A stretch of 64,000 nucleotides of DNA from Lentisalinibacter orientalis (GCF_040706535.1 NZ_JAPDRJ010000006.1:124001-188000), one strand, 5' to 3'; shown: positions 37,457-47,485, counted from the stretch's first letter. Numbers and translations are program-made. The notes: generated by a model from the letters alone, not told the origin.

Positions 37457-38503
37457 TCAGTTGACGGCCAGACTCGCGTCGCTGCCGCTGCTGGTCCACT
37501 TCGCCAGCAGGTCCTCGATGGCGTTCACCTGCTCCTCGACGCTCATCTCGTCCGCCTTCGCTGCCTGTGCGAAGGTGCCCTGGATGATCGGCATGCCGTC
37601 GATCTCCGTCGTCAGCACCAGGGTGGCACCGCTCGCCAGACGCCGGTCCCATGCCGCGCGCACCCGCGCCCAGTAGTCCCCGGTCTTCTGCCAGTACTCT
37701 TGCGCCGGGTCGAAATCGAAGCCGGTGATGCTGCGATAGTCGTTGAAGCCGAATTCGCGCACCAGCGTCGCAGACGTCTCGCGGCCGTCGCGTACGGTCT
37801 TGGTGTTGTCCTGCTCGTGGGTCCAGCCGTGGGGAGTGACGGTGTGCCGATTCTCGGCGTTCAGGGCATTGTAGTCGTCGCGCTGGGTGTACTCGCGGCG
37901 GGGCAGCGGCCGCCAGCTGCGGTCGCTGGTCCAGGTGGAGACGCCGTAGCGGTGATTCCATTGGCCGGTGCCGCAGTAGCGGGGTGCGTCGGACACTTCG
38001 TAGACGCACTGGGTCCAGGCCCCGGCGGTCTTCTCCGGCTCGATCGCCCGCATCTGCCAGGTCTGGTCGGCGACGAACTCGAAGCGCTCTTCGGCCTCGT
38101 ACACCCAGTCCTGGCGCCAGTGCTTGATGACGTGGCCGCCCGGCATCACGAGCAGGTGCTGCAGGACGATGCGCTCGTCGCTGTCCTCGACCACGAAGAC
38201 CACCTCGAAGCCGCCGCTGTCCTTGTCGTCGCGGCGCTCGTAGCCGGGTGCGAGCGGCACGGTCTCTGCGAAGTGGAAGTCGACCACGTACTCGCCCTGC
38301 ATCGCCAGGATGGCGAGGCGGTCACGCTCGGCTCTGGCCTCCGCCTCGCGGATGGCCGCGAACCGCGGGTTAGCGACCTCCCGGTACTCCGGCGATTCGG
38401 GCACGGTTGCCGGGGCCGTGTCGCCCGCGGTCTGCGTGCCGGTGCTGGCACAGGCCGAGGCGAGCAGCGTCAGCGGGATGAAAAACAGTCGTCCGGTTCT
38501 CAT
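37457..38503 (-). CDS. DUF6607-family lipoprotein
   Basis: 348 residues. A lipoprotein signal (MRTGRLFFIPLTLLASACAS, lipid-modified Cys at about 18) precedes a periplasmic domain with GYERRDDKDSGGFEVVFVVED, VLQHLLVMPGGHVIKHWRQDW, TQCVYEVSDAPRYCGTGQW and EFGFNDYRSITGFDF, which I recognise as the DUF6607 family. Its function is unknown; members often neighbour TonB-dependent receptors. Here it is the last gene of a hemP-receptor-DUF6607 operon, 18 bases after the receptor stop, which suggests a role in heme handling. Confidence 0.75.
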   Translation of the reverse strand: MRTGRLFFIPLTLLASACASTGTQTAGDTAPATVPESPEYREVANPRFAAIREAEARAERDRLAILAMQGEYVVDFHFAETVPLAPGYERRDDKDSGGFEVVFVVEDSDERIVLQHLLVMPGGHVIKHWRQDWVYEAEERFEFVADQTWQMRAIEPEKTAGAWTQCVYEVSDAPRYCGTGQWNHRYGVSTWTSDRSWRPLPRREYTQRDDYNALNAENRHTVTPHGWTHEQDNTKTVRDGRETSATLVREFGFNDYRSITGFDFDPAQEYWQKTGDYWARVRAAWDRRLASGATLVLTTEIDGMPIIQGTFAQAAKADEMSVEEQVNAIEDLLAKWTSSGSDASLAVN

Positions 38504-38521
38504 GGGATCCTCCCTTGGGCA

Positions 38522-40720
38522 TCAGAAATTCCAGTCGAAAGCCACGCTGAAGTGGCGGCCGGGGCGCCGGAAGCGCTCCGGGTCGGCGACGTCGACGGGC
38601 ACGCCCTGCACGTCGAGATAGCTGAAGTACTCGTGGTCGGTGAGGTTGTAGATGCCGGCCCGCAGACGCAGGGCGGGGCGGGGTCGCCAGTAGCCGAACG
38701 CGTCGTAGACGACGTAGCCCGCCGGGCTCAGCAAGGCCCCCGCGGATTCGTCAAGGTCGTCCTGGGCGGCGGCGGCGCGGGCGATGAAGCTCGCGCCCCA
38801 GGCGCCATCGGGCTCGGCGTACTCCAGACCGAGCACCGCGTTCAGCGGCGATACCGAGTTCACCGGTGCACCGGTCGTGCGGTCCTCGCCGTCCGCCCAG
38901 GCCGCCGCCACGTTCAGGCTCAGGCCTTCGGGCAGCAGGGCCGGGGCGAAGCGGCCCTGGAACTCGGCGCCCCGGATCTCGACCTCGTCCACGTTGACGG
39001 ACTGGAAGACGATCACGGAGTTGATCGGGTCGAAGTCCACCACCTGGAATGATTCGATGAAGTCATCGTATCTCGTTGAAAAAACGGTAGCTTCCCAGCT
39101 CGTCGTTTCGCCGAAATAGCGCACGCCCGTCTCGTAGCCGCGGCTGGATTCGGCCTGCAGGTCCGGATTCGGAATGGTCGTGTAGCCGAACTGGAAATTG
39201 GTGAAGCCCACGTTGACGTCGTTGACGGGCGGCGCGCGGAAGCCCTCGGCGTACTGGGCGTACAGCTGCCAGTGCTCGCCGATGTCCCAGAGGGCGCCGA
39301 GCTTCGGCGAGAACTCGTCCTCCTTCAGGGACACGGGCCGGATGCCCGGGTTGTCCGCGAGGAATATCGCATCGGGCTCGGGTTCCAGTTCGTAGCGGTC
39401 CCAGCGCAGCCCCGGCACCAGCGAGACGGCGCCGAGGGTGATGCGGTTCTGCAGATAGATGCCGGTGCGGGTGGTCTGCGACAACGGGAAGTCGCGCAGC
39501 GGGAAGAGATCGGGCCCGACCTGGCTGGAGGTCTCACCGGTGGCGAGATCGGTCTCCGTGCCGTCGCGCAGCTGGGCGGTGTCCGTGACTTCGTATTCGA
39601 GCCCGTATGCCAGCTCCTGTGCCGTTCCGCCGAGTGAGTAGCGGTTCGCCGCGTTGACTTCCAGGCCGGTGAGTTCCTGTTCGAAGCGGAACGAGCGCCG
39701 GCGCTCGGCGGCGGATGGGCGGCCGGCGATGAAACTCTGCCTGGCCTCGAAGGTGTCCTGCCGCGTCTCGCTGTCCTGCCGGTACGCACGCCAGCGCAGG
39801 TAATCGGTGCCGAAGCGGCCGTCGACCCATTCCTGGCCCAGGCTCACGCGGTTGCGCTCGCGCTCGTCGTCGCCGGCGACGACCGAGGTGTCGATGACGA
39901 AGGGAAAGCCGAAGTCGGCCGTGAAATCCTGGACGCGTTCCAGTGAGTCCACATCCGTCTGGCTGGCGGCACGGAAGTGCTCGAGGGAGAACTCGATGCC
40001 GCCGGCGCCGGCTTCGCCGAAGCTGAATCGGGCGAGCGCGTTCAGGCTGTCCTCGTCGAGAGGATCGGCCCCCGGGATGTCGCGCTCGGCGCCGCCGCGG
40101 CGGGTGGCGCGCAGCATGGCGCCGACCTCACTGATGCGCCAGGCGAAGGTCCCGCCGGCCACGGTGCTCTCGTCCACGCTGTTGAAGCCACCGCTCACGT
40201 CGTAGTAGCTGTCACGGCCGCGCAGGTAATCGGCGGGGCCCCTGGTGACGAAGCTGACCACGCCGCCGAGGGCGTCGGAGCCGAACAGCGCGGAGGAGGG
40301 GCCGCGGATGATCTCCACCTGTTTGAGATTGGCGACGTCGACGAAGTCACGGCTGGCGTTGGAGAAACTGCCGATGGAGAAGGCGTCGGAGGTGGGCACG
40401 CCGTCCACCTCGATCTGCACCCGGTTGCCGCCGATACCGCGGATGCTGAAGCCGGAGAGGCCGAAGCGGCTGCCCTGATCGGCCACCTCCACGCCCGGCT
40501 CGTAGCGGACGAGATCGTCGATGTTCTGCGCGAGCTCCTGCTCGATGCGCCGTTCGTCGATCACGGTGACACGGCTCGCGATGTCCGCGGCGGGAGCAGG
40601 GAGCTTGGAAGCCTCGACGGTGATCACTTCGATGCCGGCGTCGGCATCCCGGGGAGAGTCGGTCGGCAGGTCGCCGACGGCAGCGGTTGCGGCCAGCAGC
40701 CACAGCATTTCAGACGACAT
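38522..40720 (-). CDS. TonB-dependent heme/hemoglobin-type receptor
   Basis: About 732 residues from ATG 40720 with an AGGAGG site six bases upstream (GTG 40723 is the alternative). The plug has IEVITVEASKLP, VDGVPTSDAF and VEIIRGPSSALFGSDALGGVVSFVTRGP. The barrel has GFRAPPVNDVNVGF and IPNPDLQAESSRGYETG, the FRAP...NPDL signature of heme and hemoglobin receptors, and a terminal Phe (FDWNF). It should import heme with TonB energy. The gene follows hemP (61-base gap) and the Fur box at 40958-40979, so iron repression is likely. The first 25 residues are a short signal peptide. Confidence 0.88.
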   Translation of the reverse strand: MSSEMLWLLAATAAVGDLPTDSPRDADAGIEVITVEASKLPAPAADIASRVTVIDERRIEQELAQNIDDLVRYEPGVEVADQGSRFGLSGFSIRGIGGNRVQIEVDGVPTSDAFSIGSFSNASRDFVDVANLKQVEIIRGPSSALFGSDALGGVVSFVTRGPADYLRGRDSYYDVSGGFNSVDESTVAGGTFAWRISEVGAMLRATRRGGAERDIPGADPLDEDSLNALARFSFGEAGAGGIEFSLEHFRAASQTDVDSLERVQDFTADFGFPFVIDTSVVAGDDERERNRVSLGQEWVDGRFGTDYLRWRAYRQDSETRQDTFEARQSFIAGRPSAAERRRSFRFEQELTGLEVNAANRYSLGGTAQELAYGLEYEVTDTAQLRDGTETDLATGETSSQVGPDLFPLRDFPLSQTTRTGIYLQNRITLGAVSLVPGLRWDRYELEPEPDAIFLADNPGIRPVSLKEDEFSPKLGALWDIGEHWQLYAQYAEGFRAPPVNDVNVGFTNFQFGYTTIPNPDLQAESSRGYETGVRYFGETTSWEATVFSTRYDDFIESFQVVDFDPINSVIVFQSVNVDEVEIRGAEFQGRFAPALLPEGLSLNVAAAWADGEDRTTGAPVNSVSPLNAVLGLEYAEPDGAWGASFIARAAAAQDDLDESAGALLSPAGYVVYDAFGYWRPRPALRLRAGIYNLTDHEYFSYLDVQGVPVDVADPERFRRPGRHFSVAFDWNF

Positions 40721-40784
40721 CACGGTCCTCCTGATGTTTGTCGCTGGCGTGCTGGCGTCGAGCTGGCTGGCTGGCTGGCGCGGG

Positions 40785-40949
40785 TTACTTGGTCAGTATC
40801 AGTTTGTCGTTGCGCGTGATCCTCAGGCGATAGGTCTCGCCGCGGAATTCGATGACGATCTCCTGGCGGCCCCGGAACAGGTCGGAGGCCTGCAACGGCC
40901 GATTCGGTTCGGCCGGGCGCGGCTTTTGTTTGTCCGGTCCCCGCTCCAT
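40785..40949 (-). CDS. hemP: Hemin uptake protein HemP
   Basis: 54 residues from ATG 40949. The C-terminal 40 residues are the HemP domain: LFRGRQEIVIEFRGETYRL followed by RITRNDKLILTK, the usual invariant ending. HemP is a small protein that promotes expression of heme-uptake genes and is encoded just before the receptor in many proteobacteria. The Fur box immediately upstream (40958-40979) supports iron control. The open frame continues upstream to 41045, but that part has no HemP similarity and would cross the Fur box. Confidence 0.88.
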   Translation of the reverse strand: MERGPDKQKPRPAEPNRPLQASDLFRGRQEIVIEFRGETYRLRITRNDKLILTK

Positions 40950-40957
40950 TTGACTCA

Positions 40958-40979
40958 AATGATAATGATTTCCATTTGC
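40958..40979 (-). promoter_or_regulatory. Fur box upstream of hemP
   Basis: AAATGATAATGATTTCCATTTG closely matches the Fur consensus GATAATGATAATCATTATC. It starts nine bases before the hemP ATG on the minus strand. Confidence 0.75.
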
Positions 40980-41031
40980 ATTGCAAGCAGTAGTGTCATC
41001 CGTATCAACCACCGGCAGATCGTCAGTCCGC

Positions 41032-41045
41032 TTGACATAGATCAA
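41032..41045 (+). promoter_or_regulatory. FNR-type box upstream of porin-nrfHA
   Basis: TTGACATAGATCAA matches TTGAT-N4-ATCAA at nine of ten positions. It lies 64-77 bases before the porin ATG at 41109, a suitable distance for FNR activation. Confidence 0.82.
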
Positions 41046-41108
41046 TGCGGCATCCGCCGGCCCCCCTGATCATTTGGGCGAGCATCGTGTGACAGGCGGA
41101 AGGACGAG

Positions 41109-42356
41109 ATGAACGATTGCAGGCACGGCACCCATGGCAACCGAAAGCTGGCTCTGCTGGCAGGCTTCGCCCTCACGATCGCGAGTCTTGCGGCGGCGGC
41201 GGACGATTCAAGCCTGACCGAGGCCATCGCCGGCGGCGACGCCGGCGTGGAACTGCGTTACCGCTACGAGTTCGTGGACCAGGACGGCTTCGACGAGAAC
41301 GCCAACGCCTCAACGCTGCGCCTGCGGCTGAACTACGAGACCGGGGAGTGGCGTGGCTTCAGCGCCTTCGCCGAGTTCGACCAGGTGATGGAAGTGATCC
41401 TGGACGACTTCAACAGCGGTTCCGGCACCTCGAGCGGAGAACGGGACCAGTATCCCGTCGTCGCCGACCCGAACGGCTCCGACCTGAACCAGTTGTATTT
41501 CCAGTATTCGGGAGGCGACTGGCTCGCCCGTCTCGGCCGCCAGCGGATACTGCTGGACGATCAGCGCTACGTCGGCGGCGTGGGCTGGCGCCAGAACGAG
41601 CAGACCTACGACGGGCTGTCCTTCACGTACGCCGGGTTCGAACGGACCCGGGTCTTCTATTCCTACGTGGCCAACGTCAACCGCATCTTCGGTTCCGACG
41701 TACCCGCGGGCGATCACGAGCAGGATACCCATCTGCTGAACGTGAAGACCGGTCTCACCGACGAGGTCGACCTGGTGGGCTACGCCTATCTCATCGACAA
41801 CGACGATGCCCCGGCATTCTCGACGGATACGTTCGGCGTCCGCGGCACCGGCGCGCTGGATCTCGACTTCGGCCGGCTCGCGCTGCTCGGCGAGTACGCC
41901 GTCCAGTCCGACGCGGCGAACAACCCCGCCAGCTTCGACACGGATTACTTCCGTCTGCAGGCGTACTGGTCGCGCGATGCCTTCTCGGCCGGCATCGGCT
42001 TCGAGTCCCTCGGCAGCGACAACGGCGAGGGATTCCGCACGCCGCTGGCCACGCTGCACGCCTTCAACGGCTGGGCGGACCAGTTCCTGGCGACGCCGGG
42101 CGCAGGGCTCGAAGATCTTTACCTGAAAGGGGGCTACACCATCGGTGGCTGGAAGCTGCAGGCGGTCTACCACGACTTCTCCGCCGAGCGCGGCGGGCAG
42201 GATTACGGCAGCGAACTCGACTTTTCGGCGTCGACGACGCTGGGAGGACGCTACAAGTTGCTGCTCAAAGCCGCCCGGTTCAGCGCCGATGCCGCCCCGT
42301 TTGTAGATACGACCAAAATGTGGATCATGGTGACGACGAGTTTCGGCGACAATTGA
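41109..42356 (+). CDS. Outer-membrane porin of the alginate-export type
   Basis: 415 residues. Signal peptide (LALLAGFALTIASLAAAA) then a beta-barrel: ELRYRYEFVDQDGFDENANASTLRLRLNYETGEWRGFSAFAEFDQVME, QLYFQYSGGDWLARLGRQRILLDDQRYVGGVGWRQNEQTYDG, with alternating aromatic strands to the C-terminus (TTSFGDN). The GWRQNEQTYDG block is shared with alginate_exp-like porins found near anaerobic respiration genes. It probably forms a channel for an anion such as nitrite; the substrate is inference. An FNR box precedes it and nrfH follows 46 bases after the stop. Confidence 0.78.
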   Translation: MNDCRHGTHGNRKLALLAGFALTIASLAAAADDSSLTEAIAGGDAGVELRYRYEFVDQDGFDENANASTLRLRLNYETGEWRGFSAFAEFDQVMEVILDDFNSGSGTSSGERDQYPVVADPNGSDLNQLYFQYSGGDWLARLGRQRILLDDQRYVGGVGWRQNEQTYDGLSFTYAGFERTRVFYSYVANVNRIFGSDVPAGDHEQDTHLLNVKTGLTDEVDLVGYAYLIDNDDAPAFSTDTFGVRGTGALDLDFGRLALLGEYAVQSDAANNPASFDTDYFRLQAYWSRDAFSAGIGFESLGSDNGEGFRTPLATLHAFNGWADQFLATPGAGLEDLYLKGGYTIGGWKLQAVYHDFSAERGGQDYGSELDFSASTTLGGRYKLLLKAARFSADAAPFVDTTKMWIMVTTSFGDN

Positions 42357-42402
42357 CTCGTGCCATCCAGGTCGACCGCCCCGGAATCACTCGAAGAGCG
42401 AT

Positions 42403-42888
42403 ATGGAACAACGAACCAAGACCCGCACGAGCCGCAGTGTCCGGGTACTCTCCTTCGCCGTCGCGATCGCGGTGGGCGTGCTCGGCGGGCTCGGTGCATT
42501 CACCATCGGGTACGGCAACGGTTTCTCCTACCTGACCAATAACCCGGAAGCCTGCGCGAACTGCCACATCATGCAGGGCCATTTCGACTCCTGGGTCACC
42601 TCCAGCCACCGCGATGTGGCGGCCTGCGGCGACTGTCACCTGCGCCACGATTTCGTCGGCAAGTGGCTGACCAAGGCGGATAACGGCTTCTTTCATGCCC
42701 TGGCCTTCACCACCGGCGACTTCCACGAGCCCATACAGATCAAGCCGCGGAACCGGCGCGTGACCCAGCAGGCCTGCCTGCACTGTCACGGCGATCTGGT
42801 GGATTCCATGCTGCCCGTCGAGCACGGCGGTGAAATGCAAAATTGCGTCCATTGTCACAGCGACGTCGGCCACTCGGGCCGGCGCTGA
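42403..42888 (+). CDS. nrfH: Cytochrome c nitrite reductase small subunit (quinol dehydrogenase)
   Basis: 161 residues of the NapC/NrfH family. One N-terminal transmembrane helix (VLSFAVAIAVGVLGGLGAFTIGY) is followed by exactly four heme c motifs: CANCH (51-55), CGDCH (75-79), CLHCH (125-129) and CVHCH (148-152). NrfH takes electrons from menaquinol and passes them to NrfA on the periplasmic side. The proline-rich spacer and ASHRDVAACGDCH are typical. nrfA starts 19 bases downstream, so the two subunits are encoded together. Confidence 0.93.
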   Translation: MEQRTKTRTSRSVRVLSFAVAIAVGVLGGLGAFTIGYGNGFSYLTNNPEACANCHIMQGHFDSWVTSSHRDVAACGDCHLRHDFVGKWLTKADNGFFHALAFTTGDFHEPIQIKPRNRRVTQQACLHCHGDLVDSMLPVEHGGEMQNCVHCHSDVGHSGRR

Positions 42889-42907
42889 TGCAGACCGGAG
42901 ATTTTCA

Positions 42908-44626
42908 ATGAGGAACGAGTCTCGAATGGGTAATCGAAGCATGCACAATCGGCCTGGATCGTCACGTCACAAGGGTGCCGCGGCGCTGCTGGCACTGGTG
43001 TTCGCGGTCGCCGTGATCGCAACGGCAGGCGTCACCTACGTGCTGATCACGATGTTTGCGCACAAGCAGGACGCCAGGCAGCCGTTCGTGCGCGTCGTGG
43101 AGGTCAGCGAGATCAGTACAGACCCCGAGCCATGGGGAAAGAACTGGCCGCGCCAGTTCGACGGCTGGAAGTCCACCGCCGGCGACGAGTTCTACGGCGG
43201 CAGCAGCGCCATGCCCGAGAGCAAGCTCGACACGCATCCGTGGCTGAAGCGCCTGTACGCCGGCTATGCATTCAGCATCGACTACCGCGAGGCCCGCGGC
43301 CACGCCTACATGCTCTACGACCAGGGGGTGACTGAACGGGTGACCCAGAAGCCCCAGGCAGGCGCGTGTCTGCACTGCCATGGTTCGACGACGGTCCTGT
43401 ACCGGCGCGTCGGGCTCGAGGCGATGGGGGAAGAGGTCACGGAGGACAAACTCGCCGCCGAATTCAACATGCCGGCGGTGAGGCGAGGCTTCGAGGAACT
43501 GAGCACGCGGCCCTACCAGGAAGTGTTGAAGATGCTCTATGCCACGCCGGACGGCACGCCCGGCGAGAATGAGCCGGTGTTTCCTCAGGCGCCGCCGGGC
43601 GGCTTCTCAGGCGAATATGCGGGTGAGAAGCTGCCGGAGGATCACGGCATGATCGGCGAGGCCCACCCGGTGACCTGCATCGACTGCCACAGCCCGGACG
43701 ACATGAGCATCCGCGTCACCCGGCCGGGCTTCATGCAGGGCATTGCCGATCTGGCGGCCAGCGATGCGCCGGTGCCGCACCTGCCCAGCATCGAGCAGTG
43801 GCGCAACGGCAATCGCAGCGAGCCCTACGATCCGAACAAGTACGCCACCCGCCAGGAGATGCGCTCGTTCACCTGCGGGCAGTGCCACGTGGAGTACTAC
43901 TGCGCCAACAAGACGACGCTGACGTTCCCGTGGGGCAACGGCCTTACCGCCGACGATGCCGAGCGCTTCTGGGACGAGATGAAGTTCCCGGACGGCAGCG
44001 ATTTCTACGACTACAAGCACGGCGAGACCGGCGCCGAAGTGTTCAAGGTGCAACACCCCGAGTTCGAGCTCTGGAGCCAGGGCATCCACGCGCGGAGCGG
44101 CGTCAGCTGCGCCGACTGCCACATGCCCTACGAGCGCGAAGGCGCCATGAAGGTGAGCAACCACAACGTGCAGAGCCCGATGGAGTTCGTGAACAGCGCT
44201 TGCCAGACCTGCCATAACGTCCCGGAGGACGAGCTGCGGGCGCGGGTGGAAGCGATCCAGTCCCGCACCGTGGCCATGACCGAGCGCGCAGGGCAGGCCA
44301 TGACCGACATGCTCGATGCGATCATGGAGGCCAAGGCCGCGGGCGCGAGCGAGACCGACCTGCAGCCGGTCTACGACCTGCAGCGCAAGGCCATGTGGCG
44401 CCTCGATTACATCAGCAGCGAGAACTCCAAGGGCTTCCACGCCGACCAGGAGGCCGCGCGCATCCTGGCCGAATCCATGGACTACAGCCGTCAGGCCCAG
44501 GCCGCAGCACTGCGGATGCGAGCCCCCGAGGCACCGTCGACGAAGGATCTGCCCACGGAAGACGTGCAGGGCGTGACGCCGACGGACAAGGCACCGGTGC
44601 CGGAGGACTACGACCCGGAGATCTGA
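42908..44626 (+). CDS. nrfA: Ammonia-forming cytochrome c nitrite reductase
   Basis: 572 residues from ATG 42908 with a GGAG site. A hydrophobic segment (ALLALVFAVAVIATAGVTYVLITMF) near the N-terminus may be an uncleaved anchor. Five heme motifs: CLHCH (154-158), CIDCH (257-261), CGQCH (323-327), CADCH (401-405), CQTCH (432-436). The first corresponds to the active-site heme, which in the E. coli enzyme is CXXCK; here it is CXXCH, a known variant. Catalytic and calcium-site residues are seen in CGQCHVEYYC (Tyr), KVQHPEFE and QGIHARSGVSC (His). It reduces nitrite to ammonium with six electrons. The C-terminal tail is Pro/Thr-rich. REP-like units follow the stop. Confidence 0.94.
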   Translation: MRNESRMGNRSMHNRPGSSRHKGAAALLALVFAVAVIATAGVTYVLITMFAHKQDARQPFVRVVEVSEISTDPEPWGKNWPRQFDGWKSTAGDEFYGGSSAMPESKLDTHPWLKRLYAGYAFSIDYREARGHAYMLYDQGVTERVTQKPQAGACLHCHGSTTVLYRRVGLEAMGEEVTEDKLAAEFNMPAVRRGFEELSTRPYQEVLKMLYATPDGTPGENEPVFPQAPPGGFSGEYAGEKLPEDHGMIGEAHPVTCIDCHSPDDMSIRVTRPGFMQGIADLAASDAPVPHLPSIEQWRNGNRSEPYDPNKYATRQEMRSFTCGQCHVEYYCANKTTLTFPWGNGLTADDAERFWDEMKFPDGSDFYDYKHGETGAEVFKVQHPEFELWSQGIHARSGVSCADCHMPYEREGAMKVSNHNVQSPMEFVNSACQTCHNVPEDELRARVEAIQSRTVAMTERAGQAMTDMLDAIMEAKAAGASETDLQPVYDLQRKAMWRLDYISSENSKGFHADQEAARILAESMDYSRQAQAAALRMRAPEAPSTKDLPTEDVQGVTPTDKAPVPEDYDPEI

Positions 44627-44650
44627 TGTAGGAGGGCCTTCAGGCCCGAT
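44627..44650 (+). repeat. REP-like palindrome unit
   Basis: TGTAGGAGGGCCTTCAGGCCCGAT begins directly after the nrfA stop codon. It is identical in its core to the units at 9613-9666 but in the opposite orientation. Confidence 0.8.
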
Positions 44651-44663
44651 ACGGGATTGGGGA

Positions 44664-44687
44664 ATCGGGGCTAAAGCCCCTCCTGCG
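44664..44687. repeat. Variant REP-like palindrome
   Basis: ATCGGGGCTAAAGCCCCTCCTGCG has a GGGGCT-AA-AGCCCC dyad and lies inverted between two GGGCCT-type units, forming a three-unit cluster between the convergent genes nrfA and sdaA. Confidence 0.7.
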
Positions 44688-44697
44688 ACGAAATGGA

Positions 44698-44721
44698 TGT
44701 AGGAGGGCCTTCAGGCCCGAT
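44698..44721 (+). repeat. REP-like palindrome unit
   Basis: TGTAGGAGGGCCTTCAGGCCCGAT, identical to the unit at 44627-44650. It ends eight bases before the sdaA stop codon. Confidence 0.8.
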
Positions 44722-44729
44722 CCCGGATT

Positions 44730-46124
<1,395 letters not shown>

Positions 46125-46191
46125 GAGCGGTCACCGTCGAGGAGTGTGTCCGTATGATCGATCCCGGCGCGCCCCGATACAAGGGCCGGCG

Positions 46192-46803
46192 TCAGACGGA
46201 GGGCTGAGGGCCCGGCTGGCGGAGTTCGGCCAGCGCGTTGCGCACGACCCGCAGCGCCGAGCGCAGGAACAGCGCCAGCAGGGCCGCGGCGATCAGCAGG
46301 TCCGGCCAGCCGGACTGGAACACCCAGACGGCGCCCGCCGCGGCGATCACCGCCACGCCGTCGAAGATGTCGTTGCGCGAGCATTCCCAGACGGACGCCA
46401 TGTTGATATCGGTGTCGCGCAGCGGTGTCAGGAGGGCGAGGCAGACCCCATTGGCGGCGAGATTGAGCACCGCGGCCAGGGTCATCGTCTCGACCACCGG
46501 GACGCCCGGATGGAACAGGCTCCAGCCGATCTGCCCGGCCACGGCCAGGGCGGCGGCGGTGATCAGCAGGCCCTTGAATAAGGCCACCTTCGCCTTCGCC
46601 CTCGCCGAGGCGCCCACCACCGCGAAACTGAGCGCGTAGGTGAGCGCGTCGCCCAGGTTGTCCAGCATGCCGGAGAGCAGGGCGGACGATCCGCTGAGGA
46701 CGGCGGCCGCCACCATCATGACGAAGGTGGCGGCGTTGATCGCGAGCACGGCCGCCAGCACGCGGCGCTGCCGGCGGTCGACTCGGGCGGCGGCCCGGGC
46801 CAT
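46192..46803 (-). CDS. CDF-type cation transporter without C-terminal domain
   Basis: 203 residues, five or six helices, no cytoplasmic C-terminal domain. The helix-2 metal site reads DNLGDALTYALSF and the helix-5 site SRNDIFDGVAVIAAAG (Asn in place of the usual His), followed by GWPDLLIAAALLALFLRSAL. This matches a subgroup of short cation diffusion facilitator proteins. A role in divalent metal efflux is likely, but the altered site makes the metal uncertain. It diverges from the TMEM165-like gene at 46858. Confidence 0.72.
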   Translation of the reverse strand: MARAAARVDRRQRRVLAAVLAINAATFVMMVAAAVLSGSSALLSGMLDNLGDALTYALSFAVVGASARAKAKVALFKGLLITAAALAVAGQIGWSLFHPGVPVVETMTLAAVLNLAANGVCLALLTPLRDTDINMASVWECSRNDIFDGVAVIAAAGAVWVFQSGWPDLLIAAALLALFLRSALRVVRNALAELRQPGPQPSV

Positions 46804-46857
46804 GGCCGAGTCTCCGCGCGGCCGCTAAGATACACGCCCGATTTCAGAGACGCCCGC

Positions 46858-47418
46858 GTGGAAGCACTCCTCATATCCACATTCTCGGTCGCGCTGGCGG
46901 AGATCGGCGACAGGACGCAACTCCTCGCGCTCGTCCTTGCCGCCCGATTCCGCAAGCCGGCCCCCATCATCGCCGGCATCCTGCTGGCGACGATCGCCAA
47001 TCACTGGGTGGCCGCCGCCATCGGTGCAATGATCGCCGACTGGCTGCCGCCTGACGTCGGCCGCTGGCTGATCGCCGGCGCGTTCATCCTGATGGGGCTC
47101 TGGGTTCTCGTTCCCGACAGCGAGGACGATGCCGCCGCCCGCTACCCCTACGGCGCCTTCCTGACGACGCTGATCGCTTTCTTTCTGGTGGAGATCGGCG
47201 ACAAGACCCAGATAGCCACCGTGGTGCTCGCGGCTCAGTTCGAGGCGGTCTGGCTCGTCGTAATAGGCACGTCGATCGGCATGCTGGCGGCGAACGTGCC
47301 GGTGGTGCTGCTGGGACACTTCAGCGCCGACCGTCTGCCAATGCGTCTCATTAACGCGATCGCTGCCGCCGTATTCATCGCGATCGGTGTGGCGGTGCTG
47401 TTCGGCGGGCCGTCCTGA
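46858..47418 (+). CDS. TMEM165/GDT1 (UPF0016) family cation exporter
   Basis: 186 residues, six helices in two repeats, each with the family motif Glu-x-Gly-Asp-(Lys/Arg)-Thr: SVALAEIGDRTQLLALVLAARF and FFLVEIGDKTQIATVVLAAQF. Bacterial members export manganese or calcium. Start is GTG 46858. It is divergent from the CDF-like gene, with about 54 bases between the starts. No yybP-ykoY-type manganese riboswitch is evident in that short space. Confidence 0.88.
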   Translation: MEALLISTFSVALAEIGDRTQLLALVLAARFRKPAPIIAGILLATIANHWVAAAIGAMIADWLPPDVGRWLIAGAFILMGLWVLVPDSEDDAAARYPYGAFLTTLIAFFLVEIGDKTQIATVVLAAQFEAVWLVVIGTSIGMLAANVPVVLLGHFSADRLPMRLINAIAAAVFIAIGVAVLFGGPS

Positions 47419-47485
47419 GCGCCCCGATCGGGGAGGAGCGTATGATAGGATTCTTTCCCCCTCACAACAGCCGCAGAGGACTGCA

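Noticed and set aside
46804..46857. Manganese riboswitch before the TMEM165-like gene
   Set aside because: The space between divergent starts is only about 54 bases, too short for a yybP-ykoY element plus promoter.
47421..47433. CCCCGATCGGGG palindrome after the TMEM165-like gene as terminator
   Set aside because: A perfect palindrome has no loop, the hairpin would be short and there is no T-run.
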